Source: Desulfotignum sp.
GTDB lineage: Bacteria > Desulfobacterota > Desulfobacteria > Desulfobacterales > Desulfobacteraceae
NCBI GenBank assembly: GCA_011389575.1
Contig: JAABUB010000014.1
Location: 1-51,813 of the forward strand
Direction: 5' to 3'
Length of the DNA stretch: 51,813 nt
Below, piece after piece: positions 7,374 to 15,450 of this stretch (positions are counted from its first letter, which is position 1; each line of letters begins with the position of its first letter). The translations under genes were made by a program, and so were the position numbers. The notes under the pieces are model-generated. The model had not been told where the DNA came from and did no database searches. It worked only from the letters and a program-made list of their open reading frames with translations.

Positions 7374-9437
7374 ATGTCTTCGATCATCGGTCCGGCAAAT
7401 TTTGAATTTTTCGGGATATTTCCGGCAGCAATCCTGTCTTTTATCCTGCCTGTGGTTGGGGTGGGATTATTCGCCTATATCATGGCCAGGCGCCTGGCAC
7501 CTCTGGTAAGGGCTGCTCCGGATTACCGTTTTGACCATATCGGTCGGCGGATCCAAAAATTGTTTGTCATCTGGCTGGGCCAGATTAAACAGCCACGGTA
7601 TATGCTGGCAGGGGTCCTGCATATTGTGATTTTTGCAGGCTTTCTGATTCTGTCCATCCGCTCTGTTTCCCTGGTGATCATGGGATTTTCCGGGGGATTT
7701 GTCATGCCGGGATTTGACGGCTGGGTGGGGGTTGTGTATAATTTTTTAAAAGATTATGCTGCCACCTTTGTGCTCATCGCCTGTATTATAGCCGCTGTCC
7801 GCCGGGGTTTTTTTAAACCGGCCCGGTACGCAGTGCCGGAAAAATACGGCAAGGACCATACTGCAGAAGCTATCTTTGTGCTGGGAATTATTGCCACATT
7901 GATGATTTCTGAAAGCCTGTTTGAGGCTTCTGAGCTGGCCTATTCATTAAAGGAGACAGGTGAGGCACATTTTGTGGCACCCCTTACCCTGGTATGGATT
8001 TTAAAGCACCTGCTTTCCGGGGCTTCCTTTGGGTTTCTCCAGGGACTGCATATTTTTTCCTACTTTCTCCATGATGTGACCTTTTTCTTTTTTCTGTGCT
8101 TTCTGCCCCTGGGCAAACATTTTCATGTAATCACATCCCTTTTCAACGTATTTTTCATGCGTCTGGACAAAGGGAAAATCAAACCGGTCCGGCACGGGGT
8201 AACAGAGGAACAGCTGGATGACCTGGAATCTTTCGGGGTGAAAAAACTGGAAGATTTTACCTGGAAACACATACTGGATTTTTATTCGTGTGCCGACTGC
8301 GGAAGGTGTTCCGACCAGTGCCCGGCCAATGCCGTGGGCCGGCCCCTTTCCCCCCGGTTTATCAGCATCAAGGCCCGTGACCTGATATTTCAAAATTATC
8401 CTTTGTCCGGTGAAATTTATAAAAGCAAGATGCTGGTGGAAGATATCTATACCGAGGATGAGATCTGGTCCTGCACCACCTGCGGTGCCTGCGAGGAAGA
8501 GTGTCCCCTTGCCATTGAATATATTGACAAGATGGTGGATCTGCGCCGGGGGATGGTGGATGAGGGCATGGTGCCCCAGTCTTTGCAAAAACCCTTGAAA
8601 GCCCTTGAAAAACGCGGTAATCCCTATGGAAAAATGGAGAAAAAACGGGCGGACTGGGCTTTGGAAAAGGAGTTCAAGGCAGCATACACCATCAAGAATC
8701 TGGCCAAAGACGAAGCAGACACCTTGTATTTTGTGGACAGTATCACTTCCTATGATGACAATATCCAGGAGATCGCCAGGCACACCGCGGTTATACTCCA
8801 GCGGGCAGGGGTGGATTTCGGTATTCTGGGCAAGGAGGAAAAAGACAGCGGCAATGAAGTGCTCAGGTTCGGTGAGGAAATGCTCTACCAGGATTTAAAG
8901 GAACAGAACACCCAGGCCATCCTGGATACCGGTGTAAAACAGATTGTCACAGCCGACCCCCATGCGTATAATGCATTGAAAAACGATTATACCGGCCTGC
9001 CCCCGGTGCGGCACATCAGCCAGGTGGTGGCGGAAAAGATCACCAGCGGTGCATTGTCCCTCAAGCCCTGTCTTGATCCGGACAAGGTGTATGTCTACCA
9101 TGATCCCTGCTACCTGGGACGGCACAACGGGGTGTATGAAGATCCCAGGCAGGCTCTGGATGCCATTGACGGGCTCACCAGAGTGGAGATGGAAAAAAGC
9201 CGGGACCGGTCATTCTGCTGCGGCGGCGGCGGTCTCATGCTGTTTTATGAACCGGAAGAAGATACCCGCATGGGGGTGCTGCGGGTGAACATGGCAGCTG
9301 AAGCCGGTGCTACTGTTATTGTCACTGCCTGTCCCTTCTGCCTGGTGAACATCCAGGATGCCATCAAGGTTGCCGGAAAAGAAGGGGAAATGGAAGCACT
9401 GGATTTTACAGAACTGATTGCGCGGCATTTACGATAA
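7374..9437 (+). CDS. Membrane ETF:quinone-type Fe-S oxidoreductase (HdrD/FadF-like)
   Basis: A 687-residue fusion. The N-terminal ~270 residues hold about six membrane helices (NarI/HdrE-like). Two [4Fe-4S] motifs follow: CADCGRCSDQCP (from about residue 306) and CTTCGACEEECP (from about 367). The C-terminal half has two CCG domains, ending with HDPCYLGR (about 576) and CCGGGG (about 615), plus 'TACPFC'. This architecture is typical of proteins that pass electrons from EtfAB to membrane quinone during acyl-CoA oxidation. EtfB and EtfA follow 72 bp downstream, so these form one electron-transfer unit. It probably serves beta-oxidation in the reverse-electron-flow setting of sulfate reducers; the quinone partner is inferred. 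Confidence 0.9.
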   Translation: MSSIIGPANFEFFGIFPAAILSFILPVVGVGLFAYIMARRLAPLVRAAPDYRFDHIGRRIQKLFVIWLGQIKQPRYMLAGVLHIVIFAGFLILSIRSVSLVIMGFSGGFVMPGFDGWVGVVYNFLKDYAATFVLIACIIAAVRRGFFKPARYAVPEKYGKDHTAEAIFVLGIIATLMISESLFEASELAYSLKETGEAHFVAPLTLVWILKHLLSGASFGFLQGLHIFSYFLHDVTFFFFLCFLPLGKHFHVITSLFNVFFMRLDKGKIKPVRHGVTEEQLDDLESFGVKKLEDFTWKHILDFYSCADCGRCSDQCPANAVGRPLSPRFISIKARDLIFQNYPLSGEIYKSKMLVEDIYTEDEIWSCTTCGACEEECPLAIEYIDKMVDLRRGMVDEGMVPQSLQKPLKALEKRGNPYGKMEKKRADWALEKEFKAAYTIKNLAKDEADTLYFVDSITSYDDNIQEIARHTAVILQRAGVDFGILGKEEKDSGNEVLRFGEEMLYQDLKEQNTQAILDTGVKQIVTADPHAYNALKNDYTGLPPVRHISQVVAEKITSGALSLKPCLDPDKVYVYHDPCYLGRHNGVYEDPRQALDAIDGLTRVEMEKSRDRSFCCGGGGLMLFYEPEEDTRMGVLRVNMAAEAGATVIVTACPFCLVNIQDAIKVAGKEGEMEALDFTELIARHLR

Positions 9438-9509
9438 TGATGTAAAAAGAAAAGCAGACGGCAGGCACCGAAAACAGGTTCCTGCCCACACAAGCAAAGG
9501 AGGTAATAC

Positions 9510-10298
9510 ATGGAGATTTTGGTATGTGTCAAGCGTGTTCCGGATACTGCTGAGAATGAATTTGAACTCAATTCAGCGGGCAACGACCTTGACCGTGACG
9601 ACCTGGTTTACTCAGTGAATGAATGGGATAATTATGCGGTGGAAGAAGCCATCCAGATCGTGGACAATGTGGGCGGTAGTGTCACTGTTGTTACGGTGGG
9701 GGATGATGAATCAGAAGAGGTGCTGCGGCGGGAGATGGCCATGGGTGCCAACAACGGCGTTCTTTTGAGTGATGAGGCATTTGAGGGATCCGACGGAAAA
9801 GGCATAGCCGCCATCCTCAAGGCGGAAATTGAAAAGGGCAAGTACGACCTGATCCTCACCGGTGCCCAGGCAGATGAAGGGGCGGGCCAGGTAGGGGGCA
9901 TGCTGGCTGCCATGCTGGATTACCCCTATGCCTCCCTGGTGAACAAAATAGAGGCTGTTGATGATGCCGTCATCAAAGTGGGCCGTGAAATCGAAGGCGG
10001 AAACCAGGAGATGAATGAGATACAGCTTCCCAGTGTGCTGTCCATCCAGACCGGTATCAATGAACCCCGGTATGTGGGAATCCGGGGCATCCGCAAGGTG
10101 GCCAGTGTGGATATTCCGGTAAAAGGGGCAGGAGACCTGGGCATTGATGCCGCCAAAGTGGGCGATGCCGGCGCAAAAACAAAACGCGTGGATTATTTTG
10201 TACCCGATCTCGGAGAAGGGGCGGAAATGCTGGAAGGCTCCACAGACGAGATCATTGAAAAGCTGATTGAAAAGCTGAAAGCCAAAGGAGGACTTTGA
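9510..10298 (+). CDS. etfB: Electron transfer flavoprotein, beta subunit
   Basis: A 262-residue protein with the ETF beta pattern: 'EILVCVKRVPDT' at the start, 'VNEWDNYAVEEAIQI' (about 37-51), 'LTGAQADEGAGQVGGMLAAMLDYP' (about 112-135) and 'REIEGGNQEMNEIQLPSVLSI'. It binds AMP and pairs with EtfA to carry electrons from acyl-CoA dehydrogenases. AAAGGAGG precedes the ATG. The spacing to etfA is two bases. This is a standard (group I-like) length, without obvious bifurcating features that I can confirm. Confidence 0.95.
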   Translation: MEILVCVKRVPDTAENEFELNSAGNDLDRDDLVYSVNEWDNYAVEEAIQIVDNVGGSVTVVTVGDDESEEVLRREMAMGANNGVLLSDEAFEGSDGKGIAAILKAEIEKGKYDLILTGAQADEGAGQVGGMLAAMLDYPYASLVNKIEAVDDAVIKVGREIEGGNQEMNEIQLPSVLSIQTGINEPRYVGIRGIRKVASVDIPVKGAGDLGIDAAKVGDAGAKTKRVDYFVPDLGEGAEMLEGSTDEIIEKLIEKLKAKGGL

Positions 10299-10300
10299 TC

Positions 10301-11269
10301 ATGACACAGATTTTTGCATATATTCCATTTAAAAACGGCAACGCAGAAGATGTGGCATTGGAGTATCCTGCAGCGGCCGAAAAAATTGATCCATCCGCAA
10401 GCCTGACCGCGGTTGTCACAGGCACAGGCCCGGATGTGGATGCAGTGGCCGAAGAGATGACCAAAACCTATAAAGAGGTTATCAAAATCAGCCATGCAGA
10501 CCTGGCCTATCCCAATGCCGAACTGGTGAGAAAGGCTTTGACAGATGCGCTGCCCCACGATGCCGTTATTCTGGTACCCCATGATACCTTTGGCATGGAC
10601 CTGGCCCCGGGCCTGTCCGTGAAAATGGATGCAGCCTATGCTGCGGATATTGTTGATTTCGAGGGGATTGACAGCAACGCCCTGAAAATGATCCGCCAGG
10701 AACTGGGCGGCGCGGTGTATACCCATGTGACATCCGATATATCCACAGGTGCGGTGATCACCATTCGTCCGGGATCTTTTGCTCCCACCGAAGCCGGTTC
10801 CGCCGGGGGCACGGTAATTGATAAATCGAGCGAAGTGAAAGACCTTGCCGCCAAAAGAAAATTTCTGGAAGTGGTGGTGGCGGAAGTGGGAGATGTGGAC
10901 ATCACCAAGTCTGACGTCCTGGTTTCCGTCGGCCGGGGTATTGAAGATGAGGAAAACATAGAACTGGCCCAGGAACTGGCAGAGGCCATGGGCGCTGTTG
11001 TCTCCTGCTCACGGCCCATCGTGGATGCCAAGTGGCTGGAAAAATCCCGCCAGGTGGGCACCTCCGGTCAGACTGTCAAACCAAAGGTGTACCTGGCCAT
11101 GGGTATCTCAGGTTCTTTTCAGCACCTGGGCGGGGTCAAGGGAAATCCCTTTATCGTTGCAGTGAACAAAAATCCCAAAGCCCCGATTTTCCAGGTGGCT
11201 GATGTGGGCATTGTGGAAGACATTCTGGAGTTCATACCGGAGCTGACCGAAGCCATTAAATCCCAGTAG
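10301..11269 (+). CDS. etfA: Electron transfer flavoprotein, alpha subunit
   Basis: 322 residues. The C-terminal FAD domain carries 'GTSGQTVKPKVYLAMGISGSFQHLGGVKG' and 'VAVNKNPKAPIFQVADVGIVEDILEFIP', the canonical EtfA FAD-binding signature. The ATG at 10301 is 9 nt after AAAGGAGG, whereas the in-frame TTG at 10295 would be only 3 nt away, so ATG is preferred. It overlaps functionally with etfB and ends before a strong terminator at 11345. Confidence 0.95.
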   Translation: MTQIFAYIPFKNGNAEDVALEYPAAAEKIDPSASLTAVVTGTGPDVDAVAEEMTKTYKEVIKISHADLAYPNAELVRKALTDALPHDAVILVPHDTFGMDLAPGLSVKMDAAYAADIVDFEGIDSNALKMIRQELGGAVYTHVTSDISTGAVITIRPGSFAPTEAGSAGGTVIDKSSEVKDLAAKRKFLEVVVAEVGDVDITKSDVLVSVGRGIEDEENIELAQELAEAMGAVVSCSRPIVDAKWLEKSRQVGTSGQTVKPKVYLAMGISGSFQHLGGVKGNPFIVAVNKNPKAPIFQVADVGIVEDILEFIPELTEAIKSQ

Positions 11270-11344
11270 TATGATTCCTGGTCCTGCATGATCTTTTCGG
11301 TCAGTGGACCGGGAATACCGTGCCGGAACACTGTGTGATTCCGT

Positions 11345-11391
11345 AAAAGGCTGTAACAGAGACTTATTTTCGTTTCTGCTGCAGCCTTTTT
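11345..11391 (+). terminator. Rho-independent terminator after etfBA
   Basis: AAAAGGCTG pairs with CAGCCTTTTT, extended inward by AACAGA / TCTG pairing, and ends in a T run. It lies 75 bp after the etfA stop. Confidence 0.8.
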
Positions 11392-11806
11392 GTCTTTACA
11401 GACCTGCAAGATGCTGTCCGGTCCTGCCATCAATTTTTTGCTCATAAAAGAGATTTTGTCTGTTATAAAATATCTGAAACCTGTTCGTGTCTGTTTACAG
11501 TTTTTCTTCGGTCCAGTGGTTTTTTTTTCTGCTGCATCCGGCATATACAAATGTCTCCCCTCAAGTGAATGGTTGAGGCGTCTGTTAATATTTGCTTTTT
11601 GGTTATTTTTGGTTGCCTATGGTTGTTTTTAAAAAATTGATAATTATTATTGACCAATATTAACAAAAAATATATTAATATTATCTGGGAGCAATTGAAA
11701 CCCATGACGGGAAATTACACAACAGGGGTCACTGCCTGCAAATGAAAACCAGAAGAAAAGATAACCTGCTGTATGAAACAAAACATGACCAAAAAGGAGA
11801 CAATGA
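11392..11806. other. Non-coding stretch upstream of tupA
   Basis: No convincing gene on either strand. It contains a CCTCAA/TTGAGG inverted repeat (11559-11578) and an AT-rich promoter region. I looked for a Moco/Tuco-type riboswitch in the roughly 120-nt tupA leader and did not recognise one. Confidence 0.5.
11650..11678 (+). promoter_or_regulatory. Candidate sigma-70 promoter for tupA
   Basis: TTGACC (11650-11655), a 17-bp spacer and TATTAA (11673-11678) within a very AT-rich tract; the leader to the ATG at 11807 would be about 120 nt. Confidence 0.4.
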
Positions 11807-12637
11807 ATGAAAACTGTATGGAAAATTATTGCAACTGCCTTTGTTTTAAGTTTTTTTCTGGCCATACCCGCGTTTTCCCAATCCACTTTTTCCCTGATGA
11901 TGGCCACCACCACCAGTACCGATAATACCGGTCTTCTGGAGTACCTGGCACCGGAGTTTACAAAGGATACGGGTATTGCATTGAAATGGGTGGCAACCGG
12001 TACGGGCAAAGCCTTGAAACTGGGTGAAAACTGTGATGTGGATGTGTTGATGGTCCATGCGCCGGAGGCTGAAAAAAAATTTGTTGCTGACGGTTTCGGA
12101 AAGGACCGCAGGGAAATCATGTACAATGATTTTGTGATCATCGGTCCGGTAACGGATCCTGCCGGGATCAAGGGAAAATCCGTAACAGCAGCTTTAAAAA
12201 CCATTGAAAAAAAACAGGCGGTGTTTGTGAGCCGGGGGGATAGTTCCGGGACCAATAAAAAAGAAATATTTCTCTGGAAAGCCGCAGATCTCACCCTGCC
12301 TGAAAAGGAAACCTGGTATGTCCAGACCGGCCAGGGCATGCTCGCCACCATCAAGGTATCAGAAGAAAAAAACGGGTACACCATGACCGACCGGGGCACG
12401 TATATCAAGTATGCCCACACCGCGGGCGGTGATCCGAAACTGAAAGTGCTGGTGGAAGGAGATGATGTTTTAAAGAACCAGTACAGAGTTATGGCAGTCA
12501 ATCCGGCCCATTGTAAAAATGTTAAATATGAAACCGCCCTGAAATTTGCAGACTGGATTACCAGTGACAGGGCCCAGAAATTGATAGCAGAATTCACACT
12601 GCTGGGAAAGGTACTGTTTATTCCCAATGCCGGATAA
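11807..12637 (+). CDS. tupA: Tungstate-binding periplasmic protein TupA-like
   Basis: A 276-residue protein with a Sec signal peptide (about residues 1-25). Next comes 'MMATTTSTDNTGLLEYLAPEF', the TTTS oxyanion motif of TupA/WtpA-like anion binders. 'VSRGDSSGTNKKE' and 'MTDRGTY' further support the PBP type II tungstate/molybdate family. It captures tungstate in the periplasm for an ABC importer. No permease (tupB) or ATPase (tupC) follows, which is unusual because tupABC are normally adjacent. Tungsten supply fits the two tungsten-type AORs encoded in this window. AAAGGAGA precedes the ATG. Confidence 0.88.
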   Translation: MKTVWKIIATAFVLSFFLAIPAFSQSTFSLMMATTTSTDNTGLLEYLAPEFTKDTGIALKWVATGTGKALKLGENCDVDVLMVHAPEAEKKFVADGFGKDRREIMYNDFVIIGPVTDPAGIKGKSVTAALKTIEKKQAVFVSRGDSSGTNKKEIFLWKAADLTLPEKETWYVQTGQGMLATIKVSEEKNGYTMTDRGTYIKYAHTAGGDPKLKVLVEGDDVLKNQYRVMAVNPAHCKNVKYETALKFADWITSDRAQKLIAEFTLLGKVLFIPNAG

Positions 12638-12766
12638 CCTTCTCCGGCACAGGTCAAAATTGCCTGCTTCCACAAATGGTGTGCTATTCCATCTTCCGGA
12701 TTTTCACCATCCAACTTCGGGCCTCTGACAATGCGTTTTCATGGCATGCCAGGGGTCATGGTTTTT

Positions 12767-12802
12767 TCACCCGATCAGTTGTTACCGGGTGAGAAATTTT
12801 TT
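12767..12802 (+). terminator. Terminator after tupA
   Basis: TCACCCG and CGGGTGA flank a 12-nt loop, followed by GAAATTTTTT. It lies about 130 bp after the tupA stop. Confidence 0.6.
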
Positions 12803-12868
12803 CCCACGACCACTGTTTTGATCATAATCTTTCTTTACTGCGGCGTTATAGTGGTTAAGATATGACAT

Positions 12869-12880
12869 AATACATGTATT
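12869..12880. promoter_or_regulatory. Perfect 12-bp palindrome upstream of the superoxide-defence cluster
   Basis: AATACATGTATT is self-complementary and lies 116 bp before the zinc-ribbon gene. It is a candidate operator for a redox or metal regulator; I could not place a confident -35/-10 pair. I see nothing else in 12803-12995. Confidence 0.35.
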
Positions 12881-12995
12881 TGCGTATTGAAAAAAGAGTT
12901 TCACCGGTTTATCTTTAATCAAAATCATCCTGGTACTGAACTGCATAAAAAACCAGGAATGTTTTATTGCAATAATACAAAAAGGAGGATTTAAA

Positions 12996-13202
12996 ATGCC
13001 ATCAACCCCACAACATTGTCCAGGTTTCCAAAATTTTAAAGATCTCAAGTCATTCATATGTAAATGTCCTGAATGCGGAGAGGAAAAAGAGATTTTTTCA
13101 GACGAATTTGATCGTACCCACACGTGCAAAAATTGTAATTCCGAGATTGATTTTAATCAATGTAAACTTGAGGGAGAGGCAGGTACCGATGAATCAGCTT
13201 AG
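12996..13202 (+). CDS. Small zinc-ribbon protein
   Basis: 68 residues with two CxxC knuckles: CPECG (about 25-29) and CKNC (about 44-47), plus a Cys/His-containing flank, as in a zinc ribbon or rubredoxin-like fold. There is no signal peptide. AAAGGAGG is placed well before the ATG. It is the first gene of a tight set with Ni superoxide dismutase (38 bp downstream) and desulforedoxin, so a role in metal handling or redox defence is plausible. No function is assigned. Confidence 0.75.
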   Translation: MPSTPQHCPGFQNFKDLKSFICKCPECGEEKEIFSDEFDRTHTCKNCNSEIDFNQCKLEGEAGTDESA

Positions 13203-13240
13203 ATAATTTGAAAAAACCATAGATAAAGGAGCGGCAGACC

Positions 13241-13705
13241 ATGAAAAACTATTCCAGAAAAATTTTCAGATGGGTTTTTCTTTTATCGGCAGGGGCCTTT
13301 CTGTTTTCCCAGTCAGCCTATGCACACTGTCAGTTACCATGCGGTATATATGATGATAATGCAAGGGTACTGTCCATGCTCGAAGATGTGAGAACCATTG
13401 AAAAATCGATTAGACTTATAAAGGAATTGAGCAGCAGCAATGATCCTTTAAGCCAGAACCAGCGGGTCCGTTGGGTTATGAACAAAGAAGAGCATGCCCA
13501 GAACATTATATCAGCCATCTGTGATTATTTTTTGACCCAGCGGGTTAAACCGGAAGCAGATGACTACCTGAAGCGCCTTGAAAAACACCATATTGTCATC
13601 ATTGGTGCGATGAAGGCAAAACAAAATGTTGACATGCAGATTGTCAAAAAATTAAAAAAAGACGTGGAAGCACTTTTAACTTATTACCCTGCACATGATC
13701 ATTAA
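13241..13705 (+). CDS. sodN: Exported nickel superoxide dismutase
   Basis: A 154-residue precursor. Residues 1-28 form a Sec signal peptide ending AYA. The next residues are HCQLPCGIY, an exact match to the Ni-hook HCxxPCGxY of NiSOD. Signal peptidase cleavage after Ala28 would expose His29 as the required N-terminal His1, with Cys30 and Cys34 as ligands Cys2 and Cys6. The remainder is helical, as in the NiSOD four-helix bundle ('MNKEEHAQNIISAICDYFL'). In Streptomyces a short propeptide is removed by a dedicated protease (SodX); none is needed here if signal peptidase does the job. It disproportionates superoxide, here in the periplasm. AAAGGAG precedes the ATG. Confidence 0.9.
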   Translation: MKNYSRKIFRWVFLLSAGAFLFSQSAYAHCQLPCGIYDDNARVLSMLEDVRTIEKSIRLIKELSSSNDPLSQNQRVRWVMNKEEHAQNIISAICDYFLTQRVKPEADDYLKRLEKHHIVIIGAMKAKQNVDMQIVKKLKKDVEALLTYYPAHDH

Positions 13706-13782
13706 ATTATTTTTATGTCCTTTGATAATCCAATCAGAGGGCGGATCAATGCAATAACAATGTAAAATTAAGGAGATTTATT

Positions 13783-13896
13783 ATGCCAGCTGTCGGAGAA
13801 ACTTACAAATGTGAAATTTGCGGCAATGTTGTGGAAGTAAAGGAAGCAGGCGGCGGGGAACTGGTCTGCTGCGGAGAAGCGATGAAAAAACAATAG
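13783..13896 (+). CDS. Desulforedoxin
   Basis: A 37-residue protein, [19 protein letters not shown].., with CxxC at residues 10-13 and adjacent Cys-Cys near 29-30 ('LVCCGEAM'). Length and cysteine spacing match desulforedoxin (36 residues in Desulfovibrio gigas), which binds one iron per subunit with four cysteines as a homodimer. It is a one-electron carrier linked to superoxide reduction in sulfate reducers. AAGGAG precedes the ATG at 13783. It follows sodN by 77 bp and is followed by a terminator, so it closes the oxidative-stress unit. Confidence 0.93.
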   Translation: MPAVGETYKCEICGNVVEVKEAGGGELVCCGEAMKKQ

Positions 13897-13994
13897 CAGA
13901 TCATTGTATGAAAGCCGTCAGCCGTCAATACTCGGCCATCCGCTAACAGCTTTCATGCTTTGTTGTGCCCGCCAGGGCATTTGTTCCTTGAAAA

Positions 13995-14035
13995 CAAAAA
14001 AGCAGAAAGAGCCGGGCAGCTCCTTCTGCTTTTTT
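13995..14035. terminator. Bidirectional terminator between desulforedoxin and the flavin reductase gene
   Basis: AAAAAAGCAGAA(A)GAGC pairs with GCTCCTTCTGCTTTTTT around a GGGCA loop; T runs occur on both strands, so it can serve both converging genes. Confidence 0.8.
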
Positions 14036-14063
14036 ATGGTTTCTATTTTTTTAGGTGACCCAT

Positions 14064-15428
14064 TCACTCAGCGAGGGGGTTGAGCATATACAGAATATCG
14101 CTCTCTCGGGCTGGATAGGGGGCCATGATATGATCATCCCGAAGTTTGGAAATGGGGGTTTTGTCAATCATGGCCTGTTTGAAAACATTGACCATGCCGG
14201 TGGTATTATCTGCCAGAAAGTGGGCACCCAGAATACAGTCATTTTCGTCCACCAGAATTTTATAGGCGGCATGCTCCATGCCGATCCGGCGGTAGGTGGG
14301 CCAGCCAAGACCGGTGTCATGGCTTTTCCAGTACTTTATGTTTTCCTGTTCCAGCATCTGTTCTGTCTTGCCAACCATGGCCAGCTGGGGGTAGGTGAAA
14401 AGGACCGCCGGTACGGCAGAATAGTCCATGGTTGGAAGTTCCGTACCCTTTTCCAGGGCACCGATGGCCCAGGCTGCTACATGGGCTTCCATGTCCGCTA
14501 CCCTGGCAAGCATTACAGTCCGGGCACAGTCGCCCACTGCAAAAATACCGGGCACCGAGGTTCTCATGGCCGAATCCACAGGGATCCCTTTTTTGGATGC
14601 GGTTACACCCGCTTTTTCCAGCTGAAGCGGTTCCATATTGGGCACCCGTCCGGCTCCATTGACCACCAGGTCCACTTCAAGGGACGGGCCTGTTGCAAAA
14701 TCAATGGTATACCCGACATTTTTTTTGGACACACCTGAAATGGAAACGCTGGTATGGATATGAATGCCGTCGTTTTTTGAGGCATTGACCAGCTGCGCCA
14801 CCATGTCTTTGTCAAAGGGACCCAGGGGTCTGTCAGCAGCTTCAAGGATATGGACATCCCCGCTTCCGAGACGTGCGGCAAAATGGGCAAATTCAAAAGA
14901 GATGAATCCGCCGCCGATAAAAGCGATGCGCCGGGGCAGGGATGTCAGGTCCAGAAAATCATCACTGGTGATCATATGCTCTGCCCCTTCGATGGGCAGG
15001 TTCATGGGGACGGCACCGGCCGCGATAATAACGTACCGGGTGGTGTACTCGGCTGTGCCGATGCGCAGGGTGGTGGCATCAATAAATTGGGCCTGTCCAG
15101 GGATATAGGTGATGTCACTCCCTTTCAGGCCGGTGATGGTGTTTTCCGGGATTTTGGAAGTGAATTTGCTTTTTTGTGTTTGTATCTGTTCCCAGCTGGT
15201 CCGGGGCGGTTCAGTAATGCCTTTTCCCAGCAGATGCCGGCTGCGGGCCACCACCTCCATGGTTTCATAGAACCACTTTTTGGCCTGGCATCCCCGCAAG
15301 GCGCACACACCACCGGGTGTTTTGCTGTTTTCCGCAACTGCCACACGATAGCCTTCTGCTGCCAGATCAAAGGCAGCTGTCTGCCCGGCGGTACCGGTGC
15401 CGATAATGATGACATCAAATTGTTCCAT
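14064..15428 (-). CDS. FAD-dependent pyridine nucleotide-disulfide oxidoreductase (class I)
   Basis: 454 residues with the GxGxxG FAD motif (9-16), a redox-active CALRGC (Cys42, Cys47; CxxxxC as in lipoamide dehydrogenase), the NAD-binding 'IAFIGGGFISFEFA' (about 169-182) and 'VPGIFAVGDCA' (about 300). The C-terminal dimerisation domain is present, but the usual HPTxxE base motif reads YPARES near residue 438, so the catalytic His is Tyr. It may therefore reduce a substrate other than lipoamide or glutathione. GAAAAGGAGC precedes the ATG. It follows the larA-like gene by 22 bp and may be cotranscribed with it. Its substrate is unknown. Confidence 0.85.
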   Translation of the reverse strand: MEQFDVIIIGTGTAGQTAAFDLAAEGYRVAVAENSKTPGGVCALRGCQAKKWFYETMEVVARSRHLLGKGITEPPRTSWEQIQTQKSKFTSKIPENTITGLKGSDITYIPGQAQFIDATTLRIGTAEYTTRYVIIAAGAVPMNLPIEGAEHMITSDDFLDLTSLPRRIAFIGGGFISFEFAHFAARLGSGDVHILEAADRPLGPFDKDMVAQLVNASKNDGIHIHTSVSISGVSKKNVGYTIDFATGPSLEVDLVVNGAGRVPNMEPLQLEKAGVTASKKGIPVDSAMRTSVPGIFAVGDCARTVMLARVADMEAHVAAWAIGALEKGTELPTMDYSAVPAVLFTYPQLAMVGKTEQMLEQENIKYWKSHDTGLGWPTYRRIGMEHAAYKILVDENDCILGAHFLADNTTGMVNVFKQAMIDKTPISKLRDDHIMAPYPARESDILYMLNPLAE

Positions 15429-15450
15429 AAAGCTCCTTTTCTTTCCGGAT

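Noticed and set aside
11690-11806. Possible molybdenum/tungsten cofactor riboswitch before tupA
   Set aside because: I could not find the conserved paired elements of the Moco RNA; an Infernal search with the Moco model would decide.
11647-12714. A 355-codon open frame on the minus strand
   Set aside because: It is antisense to tupA, whose signal peptide and TTTS motif are convincing; the antisense product resembles no family.
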